DNA of 64,000 nt from contig NC_064680.1 in the NCBI RefSeq assembly GCF_023278565.1, positions 2,046,001 through 2,110,000 of the forward strand, written 5' to 3'. The first letter of the stretch is position 1, and every line of letters begins with the position of its first letter. The position numbers and the translations under genes were made by a program. The notes under the pieces were generated by a model. The model ran no database searches, was not told where the DNA came from, and saw nothing but the letters and a program-made list of their open reading frames with translations. Positions 26,401 through 37,335 of this stretch are shown piece after piece. The DNA is from Colletotrichum lupini (lineage: Eukaryota > Ascomycota > Sordariomycetes > Glomerellales > Glomerellaceae).

Positions 26401-27015
26401 ACCTTTACTCTCTCACCGGTAACCAACCGCTAACGATACCTGCTCGCTACAGCCATTCGAAATACAAAGTTCAGGATCACGGATGTGTCGTTGGCGTCGG
26501 AAGCTATCTTCCGGGGAGGCGGTCAGATCATCCCCACTTCCAGGCGGGCCTGCTACTCTTCGTTCCTGATGGCCTCCCCTCGACTGATGGAGCCTCTGTA
26601 CTCTGTCTCTGTGACTGGCCCTGAGGACTCCGCAACAGAGGTCTATACAACGTTGGCTAGACGTCGTGGTCACGTCCTTCAGGATGGACCTGTGGCCGGC
26701 ACGCCTCTCTATCGCGTCAACGGTCTGATTCCTGTCATCGACTCCTTTGGCTTCGAAACGGACCTGCGCATCAAGACCAAGGGCATGGCCATGGTCAGCT
26801 TGACGTTTGACAGTTGGAGCATTGTGCCAGGTGATCCTCTCGACAAGGAGGTTATTCTGCGGCCGCTGCAGCCGGCAAGTGCACAAGCCACGGCCAGAGA
26901 CTTTGTGCTGAAGACGAGAAGGAGAAAGGGTCTCAGCGAGGACGTGAGCGTGGCAACATTCCTGGAGCCTGAGTTCTACCAAAGCCTCATGGAGAGTGGC
27001 GCTCTTGGCGACTAA
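23497..27015 (+). CDS. snu114: U5 snRNP GTPase Snu114 (EFTUD2/Cwf10)
   Basis: Five exons join in phase: 23497-23516, 23578-23711, 23765-25908, 25966-26053 and 26453-27015, giving 982 residues, close to human EFTUD2. The acidic N terminus ([15 protein letters not shown]) and [13 protein letters not shown] are family signatures. The G domain has the P-loop GHLHHGKT at about residue 137, DTPGHVNF near 212 and NKMD near 266. EF-2-like domains II-V follow, ending with [20 protein letters not shown] and [19 protein letters not shown]. In the spliceosome, Snu114 in the U5 snRNP controls Brr2-driven U4/U6 unwinding and disassembly. Two splicing oddities stand out: intron 2 has a GC donor (GGCATGT), and intron 4 is 399 nt long and stays open in frame until its own branch-point TAA. 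The gene is divergent from erg10. Confidence 0.97.
26054..26452 (+). other. Long (399 nt) intron 4 of snu114
   Basis: The donor is GTGAGT at 26054. The branch point CTAAC lies at about 26430-26434 and the acceptor is CTACAG ending at 26452. Joining gives the conserved [15 protein letters not shown]. Before splicing, the frame from exon 4 stays open through nearly the whole intron and ends at the TAA inside the branch point. Confidence 0.85.
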
Positions 27016-28015
27016 AGGGTTATTCAGTAGCGTGTGGTGGGAGAGCAGCAGTATGCAGGAATGTAGCAAGGTCAGCGGTTCTAACGATGCGGCTGTTGAG
27101 ACAATACGGTCAGGCGCTTGCTTGTGGGCCAGTAGCCATGCAAGTCGCCAAACAAGGGCTCAAGAGAATGGAGAGCGAATGGGCTCACATGTGATGAGGC
27201 AGCGAGGTTTGTGGGCATCTGCGAATAGATGAGCCAGCCATGAGACAACTCGGGCCGTTGTGTATATCAAAAACTGCTGAGAAAAAACAGGGGAACGAGC
27301 GTCTTTCACCTTTCTAACTTAAGAAAAGATGGTGTCTGGTTTCGTAGACTTGCTATTCCCCGCTCCAGTGCCCATGCTTGAAGACGCGGGTCTAGACCAG
27401 CCAGGCGAATGAGGGCGTAATGGTGTGTGCAAAGGGGGGCGTGTTTCAATTCCCCCAATCCATGTACTCTGTATCCCTCCTTCGAGAGAGAAGGGGGTAA
27501 AGAAGGGGGAGTGGGGGAGTTGGCGGGATCGTGCCTCGAGTTCTTCCTCATGCCATCCTGGAAGGTGGTCTGCCTTCGGGGACCTTGCGGGCACCGGTGG
27601 CCGAAGACGAGGGGGCTCGGATCGGCGTCCGGCGCCGGACGAGCCCGCATTAGAAGAATACGTGTGCGGCTTTGCCATGTCCATCTACTTGCTGTATGTC
27701 TCGTCGAAGCACTCGCTCATGCCCGGGTGCTCAGAGTGGCTTTCCCCCACACTAGATTGAATTATTACATGTAAATCATAGAGGTTCCCGAGAAAGGTTT
27801 TTTGTGTTCAGCAGGCTTGTATGCAGTCAGTCAGTCGCTTCTACCTTAGCCATGCATGCATGTTCTCCAAAGTTTGTTCTGTGAGTTTCCCAACCCCACG
27901 CGTTTGAGCAAGACAGCGTAGCCATCGACTCCGGATGATCCAAAGAGAGAAAAAGTTACGGTGATGATACTCTTTACTTGCAGAAACAAATTTTGCAAAA
28001 TAACAAAAGCGGCAT
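27016..28015. other. Intergenic 3' of snu114
   Basis: About 1 kb between the snu114 stop and the tRNA-His gene. Open frames here (for example around 27319-27774) show no family features and overlap one another on both strands. The interval is presumably 3' UTR and spacer. Confidence 0.5.
28005..28008 (-). terminator. Pol III T-run terminator of tRNA-His
   Basis: Four T residues on the transcribed strand lie about eight bases downstream of the mature tRNA-His 3' end. A second T4 run follows a few bases later. Confidence 0.6.
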
Positions 28016-28105
28016 TGCCCAGAGGCGGATTCGAACCGCCGTCAACACGGATCGCTGTATAGAAGAACCACAACGTATCATTCTAACCAACTAGACGATC
28101 TGGGC
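28016..28105 (-). tRNA. tRNA-His (GTG) with short intron
   Basis: On the minus strand a full cloverleaf can be drawn. The acceptor is GCCCAGA with TCTGGGC (7 of 7 pairs) and discriminator A. The D arm contains TAGTTGGTTAGAA. The anticodon stem pairs ATACG with CGTGT, and the loop begins TTGTGG with anticodon GTG. The T arm is GGCGG TTCGAAT CCGCC. An intron of about 17 nt (TTCTTCTATACAGCGAT) interrupts the anticodon loop at the canonical position after base 37. The base at 28106 would supply a templated G at position -1. A TTTT run at 28008-28005, about eight bases past the 3' end, can serve as the Pol III terminator. Confidence 0.93.
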
Positions 28106-31100
28106 CAATTTTCGGGACACGGAGAAACCGGATCCTTGCTGGCGATTCTCGGGCCGGAAGGAACCCATCTAGCGAGTTCGCAGAGCCGGAAAGTTCTCGC
28201 GTTGGATTCTGTATCAAAATCGAAAGGAATCTAAGAGAGCAAACTGCAGGTGCACAGGTCTTACGTTTCCAGTGGATTATTGGTGACGTGAGCAGTGAGA
28301 GGTTAGGTCCTGGAAACGGTGAGGCATTTTTGCGTAGGCAACTTCACATCGAATTTACATCCATTTTGCTCTCGTCAATTTTCATTCACCTGATTCAACG
28401 TAGATGACGGGATAGACCTACGGATTAGTCAAGCAGAAATCCATCGTCTAGTACAAATGAGGACTCTGCCTCTCCATCCCGACAGTATCAACCTAGGATG
28501 TGCCCTCTTGATGTCCTTGCTGCCTGGCGAATGACAAGTTTCCGATGGCCCTACCTTGAGGTTTGTCTTGCATCGACTTGGTATGAGAAACAAGGCAATG
28601 AATGGTACAATGTTTAATTTCCAGACTCTCGGCGTCTTGAATCTACACCGAGAAGCTTTCTTGGCAAAGAATCGGAACCACGAAGCTTGCAGATATTGCA
28701 AAGCCACGGCGACCATACGTCCACGTTACACTCGTGACTACGAGGCCGTGTATAGCCTGCGCGCTTTAGATTCGTCTCCGGTCGAGACAGGTCCAAGAAC
28801 GCGAGATGCAGAATCATTTTGCCCATGACGATCGTTCGACATCGGCTCTTGGATGTGGGAAATTCCCATGGGCGGCTTGGCTCCGAGCTGACTGCAATGA
28901 TAGACTTGTGGATCAGCGCGGTGAGCCCTTTTACCCTGATTGATAGTTTTGACCTGTGATGCCATTAGTGACTGAGAACATTGATGGCCAGCACTTAAGA
29001 CAAACCCTCAAGGTATCGTCCTCCGCTCCAGCGTGTTCTGAGGTATGATATTTTCCTGTTCATTCTGAGTACCGTCTTAGACGTGTCATTGACTTGGCAT
29101 GAGATATGATTACCTCACGAAGAGGCATATGTAAACGTAGGAACTCCGCAATAATCCTGCGCCTTCAGCCACATGACCGCCCTTCAGATACTCCAGTTGA
29201 ACCGTTCCTTAACATGGTCCATACTCCATAGACATGAGATGACAAGAGTTGACAGCACGGAGATGTTCACATCCGTAACATATCTCGAGAGCGGGGGTAA
29301 ATATGCCCTTGGCAGATCCAACTGTCGTGAAACAAGCTCCATACCAACACTGCAGAACCAAACAACACCCCCCCGACAAGAACCCCATAAATAAAACGAA
29401 ACCTATGTGACAATCCCAGAGTCAGCCCCTCCAATCGTTCTGATACTTTGGATCAGCGGTATCCCGCAGCTTCTTTGCCCAGTTTACTAGGTCTCCCCTC
29501 TAAAAAAGGGCCGATGGCATTTCTTCGATTTCGATATGGGAAAGTATCGGCGCGGGCTAGACCTTTTCAAACGGAGTCCAGGGAAAGGCAGCATCTACTC
29601 TGTCATGGTAGTCAAACTACAGATGCAAGGAAGACAGCACTGCCCCAATGTCGTTGAACCAAATGTCCAAGTTACATTGAGAATACAAGTTTCGAGCGGG
29701 AGAAGATCTCACGCCTCGGATACGTGCCACATTACAACGTCCAATAGAAATATACAGCGGAAAACCATCCGTGACACTGAAGAACAAAAGCCGTAAAACC
29801 TGGGATCCCCGATCCGACTTCCCCGACAAGCGAGTCCTCAAATCCCGCGTCTCCCCCAAATCCCAATCGTCGTGGCCGGCCATACGGAACGCCGATCGAA
29901 CCGGGGGTCGTCGAACGGCGGTGCAGGTGGACAGAAAATCCCTCCACTGAAAAGCTTACTGCGAACCAACCCGGAACCCGGAAGGGGGAGGGAGGAGCTT
30001 CGAACTCCTTGAGAGCTACCTCGCCATCCCTCGGCCGGCCCATCGCAGCCAGCCCCCCCGCCGTTGCATTCCAAGTGCCTATCTGTAGTACCTACAACGG
30101 ATACCACAGTAACTAAGTTGAGTGCGGAGTTTCCTTCTTCCCCCTCTTGCTATACCTAGAGTATCATTGTATTCGTACATCGCCCCATCTTGCCCACCGT
30201 CTCATCCCTCTCTCTTCACGTCTCCCGGTCCTTCAGGTGGTATCTGTATCCATAGTAGCTCATTCTTGCAAGCTTCCTAGCCATCTCACCTTGGAGTGGA
30301 TCAGACCCCGGCACCAACAAGCAGCAGCACACACCGACCATATTCCGGACTTTCAGAAAATACACCGAGGCTTCTCTGGAGAGGGGGGCAGACACACATC
30401 CAGCAACACCTGCATACTTAGGCCCGAATGCGAGCCTGTCGTTGATGACCCCTTGAACGGGATAAAGATTGACACAGATTGGCATCTCAATGATCAACAT
30501 GTCAACAACCGAAGGACGCCCGTTGGAGCGGCTGTAGCCGACGGGGATCAGCTCTAAAACTAACAGAACAACAAGCTGCTGGAACACTGTTTCGTTGTCA
30601 AACTTGTCACCGCCAGACGTACCTCTCCTCCCCGCGACCGTTTTGTAGCCAAAGCCCTACTTTTTTCCAAGCTACGGATGCCACCAATCCACCACTACTA
30701 CATACGGTAGTACTGTACCAACCAATCAAGCAAGACACCAAGGAAAGGCATGCAGAAGATGGGAGCCTCCTCCCTCTTCCTCACCCCCACATCCCAATCT
30801 AATTTATTCGACAACACACAAGGGAAAATCCCGGATGAACCTTCAGAGTCCCTTTGGATCAGAACAGGTCTCCGTTTGAAAAGACCCCACTGAGGTCGCA
30901 TAGCAGCATTGCGGAACACCACGGCACCCACTGCGCTACTGGCAAAATCTCGGCCGGTATTTGGTCGTCTTAGTGTGTTGCCATTAGAACCGGGAAACTT
31001 GCAAAGTGTGGAGGTGGTGGTGGCCCAATTGCCGCTGGGCACCATACGGGATACGGTAGTAAAGTTCCATTGGCGGCGGCGGCGGTCGTCGCGAACGGCT

Positions 31101-34100
31101 CGGCGGTTCACCCCCCTGGGTAAAGTTTCGATCACCCAACTCTAAGCCACGCGAGCGAACGCAAGGAGAAAGGGTGAACAAGTAATTTAGCGCACGGATA
31201 GTGGAAGTTTTGCTGATGAATTCTGACGAAGCGGATCCCTTTTGATGATGCCTTGACACGGTGACATCTCAAGCCATGTGGGGGAAAGGGGGGACCCTTC
31301 AACTACACAGCATTCGGCGACCTGAATCTAGTTTGACTTCCACATGGCTGCGCGCGCGTGCGGGTAAAGAATATCCGTACGCGGATATAGTCACTTACTT
31401 ACTTACTCCCTTGCTTTCTTTGCCGTGAGATCAGACACGATGGACCAGCTCAACATCGCCGCTCTCATCTTTTCCATCTTGTTCCTCGTCAAGGTGACGA
31501 CGCCATTGGGGGCCAAACTCTATCGTAAAGCCCATCATGCCAACTTTTGGAACTTCCCCCTTCTTGCGCGTCATACTCTAAAGCCTCATGCGTGGACTTG
31601 TGTCAAGAAAGAAAACTGCGTAAGACGTACACGTGATACACAATCAAGAGGCTCATGCGACGGCGGCTATTGCGTGATGCGATGCGTCTTGTTTGACTCG
31701 CCGAACCTTTTTCCTTGCTTCGCCACAACAACATCGGTAGTTCCGTAGGTGATGTATGTGTGTTCAACGCCAAGTCGATCTGACAAAGGGGCCATGTGTG
31801 GGTGGTGTCTGCAGAGTACTGTGGTCTGGTCTGCGAGCGTCTGCGGTAGAACAAACGCATAGAACATTCTTTTTAGGGACAAGAAGGGAACGACCTAGTC
31901 CGTGTGTAGGTACTGTATCCGTACGTACGAGGAAGTGCTTGGTGCGTATGTGTGTGTGTGCGGTGTCGTGCCGCCAGCCTGCGCCTGTATCCTCACGGGC
32001 CTCTCCCTCTCCTGCATGGTCAGGAAAAGGTGCAAACGTTGAAAAATCCCATTCCGCGGGTGGTGAAAGGGGGGCGGGAAAGGAAAGGACGCCCCAAACC
32101 TTATGGTTGCTCAACCCTGTTGAACCCCTCCAAGGACCAAACCTACAGGGAAAACCGGACGGTGTTTTAGTTCCATCACAAACCTCTTAGTCCCTCTTTT
32201 ATTTTTTGCTAAAACTGCCGTAACCTGGAGATCGGAGTTAACATTAAGAACCCGCACCGGCGCGTTTCTCTCTATTGCCGATACATAGTGTGCTTTTTAG
32301 ACTCTGTTTGAAGACAGAGCTAATACCCTTAGTTGAGGCTTGGTCAGGATAAGTGATAGAGGGAGAGAGAGATAGAGACTCTCAAGGACGTGACAAGTGG
32401 ACTTTGGGCTGGATCCAGGATTAGAAAGGGGATCGGCGGGCTCCGGCCGGCCGATGCCATGCTTTTGCTGCCCTCATTCTACTTCGTACGCCTTGGCGAC
32501 TCCCTCACCGAGTCGCAAGATCAGAGGAACACACAGAGAGAGCGACGATATCATGGATGATAGTGTGTATCTGACTAAGGTAGTGATGGGAGAGCAATTT
32601 GCAATGAGTCGTCTTTCCACATTCCCCCAGGCTACACGCCAAAGGCCTAGTGGCCAAGGGGCTGGAAAGGAAAATGTATGCCATTGTCCCTGTTATGTAA
32701 AGATAGGAGCCAATGCGTGTCTCGAACCTTGCGAAAAAGGCAATTGGTCAACAAACACGACGAGGGGGAAAACCACACATCCATCAACAACCCGTCACCG
32801 CCTTGCCGCCACACCTCGCAAAATGATGCTGCTTCGCAATATGCAAGGAGACACACACCTACTGGTACTCACTGGTAGTCACATACACGCACATGCGCAC
32901 ACACCTCGTTCTACAACCCCATTGCTGCAAGTCACGCTCATCAGCCGACGTACATACATATCTTGACACCCAAAGCACACTTTCCTTCTAGTGTACCAAA
33001 GATCTAGAGGGAAGTTCTCCTTGCTAGGTATGGTTGTTCTTGCCAACCACCACTACCACCATGTTTCCTCCTCCTGCTTTTCCCTTGCCCCTCCTCCCCC
33101 CTTCTCCAACGTAACCCTCCCGCTACTCCGTACCCTTGCCGCCAAACCCCAGCCTGACCCAACCACCAGCAGTACCGTATCACCTGCCGGAAACTGGGGA
33201 AAAAGATGGCAACAGTGTGGGTGAGGGTGAGTGTGTGGGCTCTGTGAATAGAAACAGCTAGCTGGTCTGAGGGTATTCACCCTACCTGCCCAGTTTGAAG
33301 CGCCTGCTGTGACGAACCTTTCGGCACATGCTTCGAAACCCACCCTGCCTACCCTCTTTACCTTGAACCTGCACTGCAACTACATACCGCAGTACGCAGC
33401 AGAATCTCACCCATCCATCAACCAACCCCCTGCCTCCCCCATGAACCCCCAAATCTCTCAACAATTTTCTTGGTAACTTCCTTTCTCGAGTAGTCGAGGG
33501 GGTCTCTCCTCAAGAATTCCCCAGCTTCTGGAATAGGGAGCTGGGGAAGGGAAGCTCTTGTCTTGGCATTCTACGCTGTCAAGTACACACGTCGGAAAGT
33601 TGCGTCACAACGCCTCACGCTGTCACAATCACAAGATGGTAAATCATGCAGAAGATTACTGTCAAACGTAGATGATGAGGCCGGCCGTTGGTACGACTAG
33701 TGAACATGTGCAAGATATCCCGCGCTGCCGCTGCCCATTGCGACCTTCCCGCCTCGAAGCTCTCGATCTCATCAGAGACGTTCGTCATAGCGTGACGCGT
33801 GACATCGGACCTCTCTAGACTTACACGCATCTTTCAACGGAACCACAGCTCTCCTGCCCATTTTGGTAATTCAAAGATATCGACCGTTTGGTCGTTCACA
33901 CAATGCCATGTAACACAACGCCCAAAGGAAATAAGCGCCAAGAGGAAGCTCTCGTCTTTGCCTTTTTGCCGTTGGAATCGATGAAGTCTACGAGGTTCGC
34001 CAAGACCAAACGTTGTCAATGTCACCACCACCGACATCGACAACGAAAACGACAAGAGACATGGACATGGGGTGTCGGGCACAGGACCACTTGCGCGAAG

Positions 34101-36331
34101 ATCGTGCCACCACAACACGTGTGTTTCCGTGATTCCGCAGATAGACATTCAGAGAAAAAGAAAAAAGGAACGGGTGGGCAAGACAGTGAGTGATCCAGAG
34201 AGCTTGGGCCACGGAAGGCTCGGGCAGATCTGGACGACGGGGGAATGCGAGTGTGTGAAATTCTTCCTACGATGTTTGGGTGTGAGATACCTTGTTCCCT
34301 TCCCGGAGGAAGAAGATCTTCACCAACGGCCGTAGGAGATGCGGTGGTCTTCCTGCCGCATCTACACTACGCCCCAGCGGCCCAATGACCGAACCCCTCA
34401 GGTTGACGACCACCCCTCCTAGCTCCCGCGGCGCCGGCACCGGATAAATTGAACGATTTTGTAGTCCGTATGCTGTGTCTTGTCCGACCGAGACACCGAA
34501 TCGAACCCAGGTCTCCATGCCATGCCGTGCCATGTAATAATACCATGCCTTGCTCGCCGGGGGCGAGCTTTCGATTCCGTTTACCAGGTCCTGTCATTCG
34601 TTCCTAGTACTCCGTATATTCTGTGGGATCGGTAAAGTTCAGGTGGCAGGATGGAAGGGGAAAAAAGGCAAGAGCTTCAAGCTGCACAGTAAGCAGCTTG
34701 CTCATGTTCTGCTCATCTTTAGAGTTTCGCGCGAAGTGGGAAAAAGAATCAACTTTTTGATTAGGTAGGAGGATGCCCCCCTCTCAAAAACCGTGAGACC
34801 GGTACGCGGAATTTCCCGCTGAGCTTTACGTACGACACTCTCGTTCAACAAGCTGCCCCCAGTTCTGCCAGCGCCGAATATGAATAACTTCAAGGTCCCT
34901 TTTCACCGTCCTGTCCCTTCTCGTTGAGGGAGGGGAGCGGCAGGGAAGGGGGAAACGTTCAAATGCTGTCAAGTCGAGCGCCACAATGTAACGCCATGGC
35001 AAGTTTCTTGTTCACCTCGCCGCTTCAGGGGAGACGAATGCAATCATACAACGCAAAAAACTTGGTTTGCTATAGAAATGGGTTTATCAATTAATCGAAA
35101 GTCCTCTCTTCAGAGACATTTTTTCTTGGCCCGAGGACTACCTAGCAAGTTGCAGAGAAAAAAAGCCACAAAATCAATATTTGCAGATCTTCATACGTCA
35201 GAACCATCCATCCGATGGTTCCTGACCTTTAATTGACCACACCAACACCTACAAAGCTACGTACCGGTCACGACCAGCTTAGGTAGACCTCTCGCTCGGT
35301 AAAAGCTCTGCTGAACTTTCCCCTCCATCGGTGGCGCGGTCCTGGACCCTTCAGATTGGTAAGCAACGTCGGCTGTCGCGGTAAGCGGCGTCAGGGATGT
35401 GCTCGGTATCTTGATCGGCTATCCGTACGGATACCTCGCGTGTGTTTATCAACGGTCTATATATGCTCTCTGATATAGCGTTGCATCCATGCGCAACGTT
35501 GAACGGGGTTCAGATTGTGAGGTGACGAAGCCACCTGAAAGCCTTTTGAGAGGAAGAGAAGAACATACATCCCTGGCAAATCAAGGTCGTAGGGGCAAAA
35601 AAAAAAACTGGTTGTTCCATTCACTCATTGCGTTTGGTCCTTTGCTACCAGCTAGTACCATGCAGACGAGCTGTTCGGATAATCCGAATCGTCAGAGCTT
35701 GCTGGCTTTTTGCCTGCGCTTAAGAGTCAGATGAAAGAGAAGGGAACCAGCTGCCACATACGAGCCAACACATACAGGCCAAGCTATGCCAATATGTGTG
35801 AACAATTCCGCCGCCCGCACAGCCCTACCTCGGAGTCTTGCCGCGGGTTGAAAGAGTCATGAGCTGCCAGTCGATCCCGCTGGGACCCTGTTTTCCGACT
35901 TTCCCAAGGGCCCTGAAGTGGAGGGTGTGAGGCGAGGTAACGTTTCTTTGACCGGCTACAATATCCGCGCTTAGGCGCAAATGGAGATCGTTTCCCACTG
36001 TGTACCTGTCGATCAATTTCCCTCGAGAGAAGCTGCCAAAACGCCGGGGTTAGAGGTTGTCTTTCCATGGCAGATATCCGATAAATTCTCCAGCCAAAGT
36101 GGCAAACGCCCTGGTAAAAAACGGTGCAGAATGTCGATCGTCTATTTTTAAGGGCTGAATTCCATGACTTGGGCCCCCATCGGACGGATTAGTCGGGCGA
36201 GCCGGTGGGCGCACCATTTTGTCCCAAGGCATTGCCATATTCGGCGTCACGCTTTTTGGTATGACAAGACACCGAGATTCGCATCAGACGGGCATGATCC
36301 CGACCTATATATCCGAGATTTGATTCGCTAC
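28106..36331. other. Gene-poor interval, 8.2 kb
   Basis: I see no supported protein or RNA gene here. Frames of 70-190 codons occur on both strands but overlap, lack domains and do not continue across splice sites. Copies of the palindromic motif family occur at 31371-31388, 31915-31924, 33124-33133, 34608-34616 and 35420-35433. Composition is not AT-skewed, so this is not an obvious RIP-mutated transposon graveyard. Confidence 0.5.
35420..35433. repeat. Perfect 14-bp palindrome TATCCGTACGGATA
   Basis: A perfect inverted repeat built from two GTACGGATA half sites. It belongs to the dispersed motif family described in the findings and lies about 1.9 kb downstream (in plus coordinates) of a relaxed copy cluster at 31-34 kb. 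Function is unknown. Confidence 0.7.
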
Positions 36332-37335
36332 TCAGACGCAAGTTTCGAGCATCTTGTCCAGAACCCCCTTCAGGGTATCATTCTCCAGCGCGGCAGCAAC
36401 TCGCTCCTTGTCACTGAGCTGCTTGTTCACTTGATCGTCTTGCGCGTGCGCGTTTTCCTTGACCCTCACATCCACCCGCCAATTGGGAGGAAGTGCCTTC
36501 TCGAGGCGCACGCGAACTCCCAGACCAAGCACTGTGGCGAGAGAACAGTGAGAAACGGTTGGCGTCAACTCGACCAACACTTGGACCAACTTGTTGGGGT
36601 CCATGGCCATGTGTGGAGGAGGGCTAATGTGAATATCAGGCAAGTTGACAACAGCAAGTTGTCCTAGGGAGAGGGGGTGCTCTGGGTCTGAGATGGATGA
36701 TATCAAGTCTATGAAACGTCAGTCGCGTGATTCTCCCCAGGAACTTAGTATAGCCGGAAAACGCGTAGGAGGAGTTCACCCGGAAAGGATGGCATTCCAA
36801 GCGTCAAGTCTGAAGCCAATGCATGAAGGATAAGCATCTTTGGGCACCACTCATCAAGGAGCAAAGACACCGCGCAACTGCAACATCCACTTGGTGAAGT
36901 ACACAGCATGATGAGTGGGTGGTCTGCATCAGGTGGCGCTTGCCTGACTACACAGGACCGTGCTTGAGACACTCCAGGAACAGGACCAGGCAGGATTGGA
37001 GCTCATAACATCCAACCCCCAATACTTGGTAAGGTGAACCACTGCATGCAAGAAAAGGGGGGGGGGGGGGGGACGGTATGAAAGAAGGGTTCCTCACCGT
37101 AGATTTCTTGTTCATCAATGGGCTCTTCTGTCCACTGAGAGTGATCGGCCTCCGGCTCAGACCACAGTGAATCATCATCACAGAACGGTTCCGAGAGGTA
37201 CCAGGGTTTAGCGAAGATGACATCGTCGAACTTATGGAATGGGCCCGACTTGGGTGCTTCACGCTTGCTCTGACGCGTCGGCATCTGGGCCGCGCTCAGG
37301 ATGGTCGGATTCGCATTGTCAAGATCTTTGTCCAT
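36332..37335 (-). CDS. cia2: Cia2/MIP18-family cytosolic Fe-S targeting factor
   Basis: Two exons join in phase on the minus strand: 37335-37098 and 36708-36332, giving 204 residues. The N terminus (MDKDLDNANPTILSAAQM) is variable. The DUF59/MIP18 core crosses the intron: IDEQEIY joins DLISSISDPEHPLSLGQL, then VLVELTPTVSHCSLATVLGL with the conserved reactive Cys in SHCS, and ENDTLKGVLDKMLETCV at the end. Cia2 works with Cia1 and Mms19 to load Fe-S clusters on cytosolic and nuclear enzymes such as DNA polymerases and helicases. The single intron is 389 nt, unusually long for this window, and contains a C16 run on the sense strand followed by a good alternative 3' splice site. The gene stands alone in a sparse region. 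Confidence 0.94.
37057..37072. repeat. G16 homopolymer inside the cia2 intron
   Basis: Sixteen consecutive G on the plus strand read as C16 in the cia2 pre-mRNA. The tract directly precedes TTTTCTTGCATGCAG, forming a strong polypyrimidine tract plus AG on the sense strand. Confidence 0.85.

Noticed and set aside
31440..31530. Hydrophobic N-terminus-like frame MDQLNIAALIFSILFLV
   Set aside because: It looks like a membrane or signal segment, but I could not find any downstream exon that continues a protein.
34480..34530. GGTTCGATTC-like box B on the minus strand
   Set aside because: The T-stem does not pair and no box A lies at the right distance.
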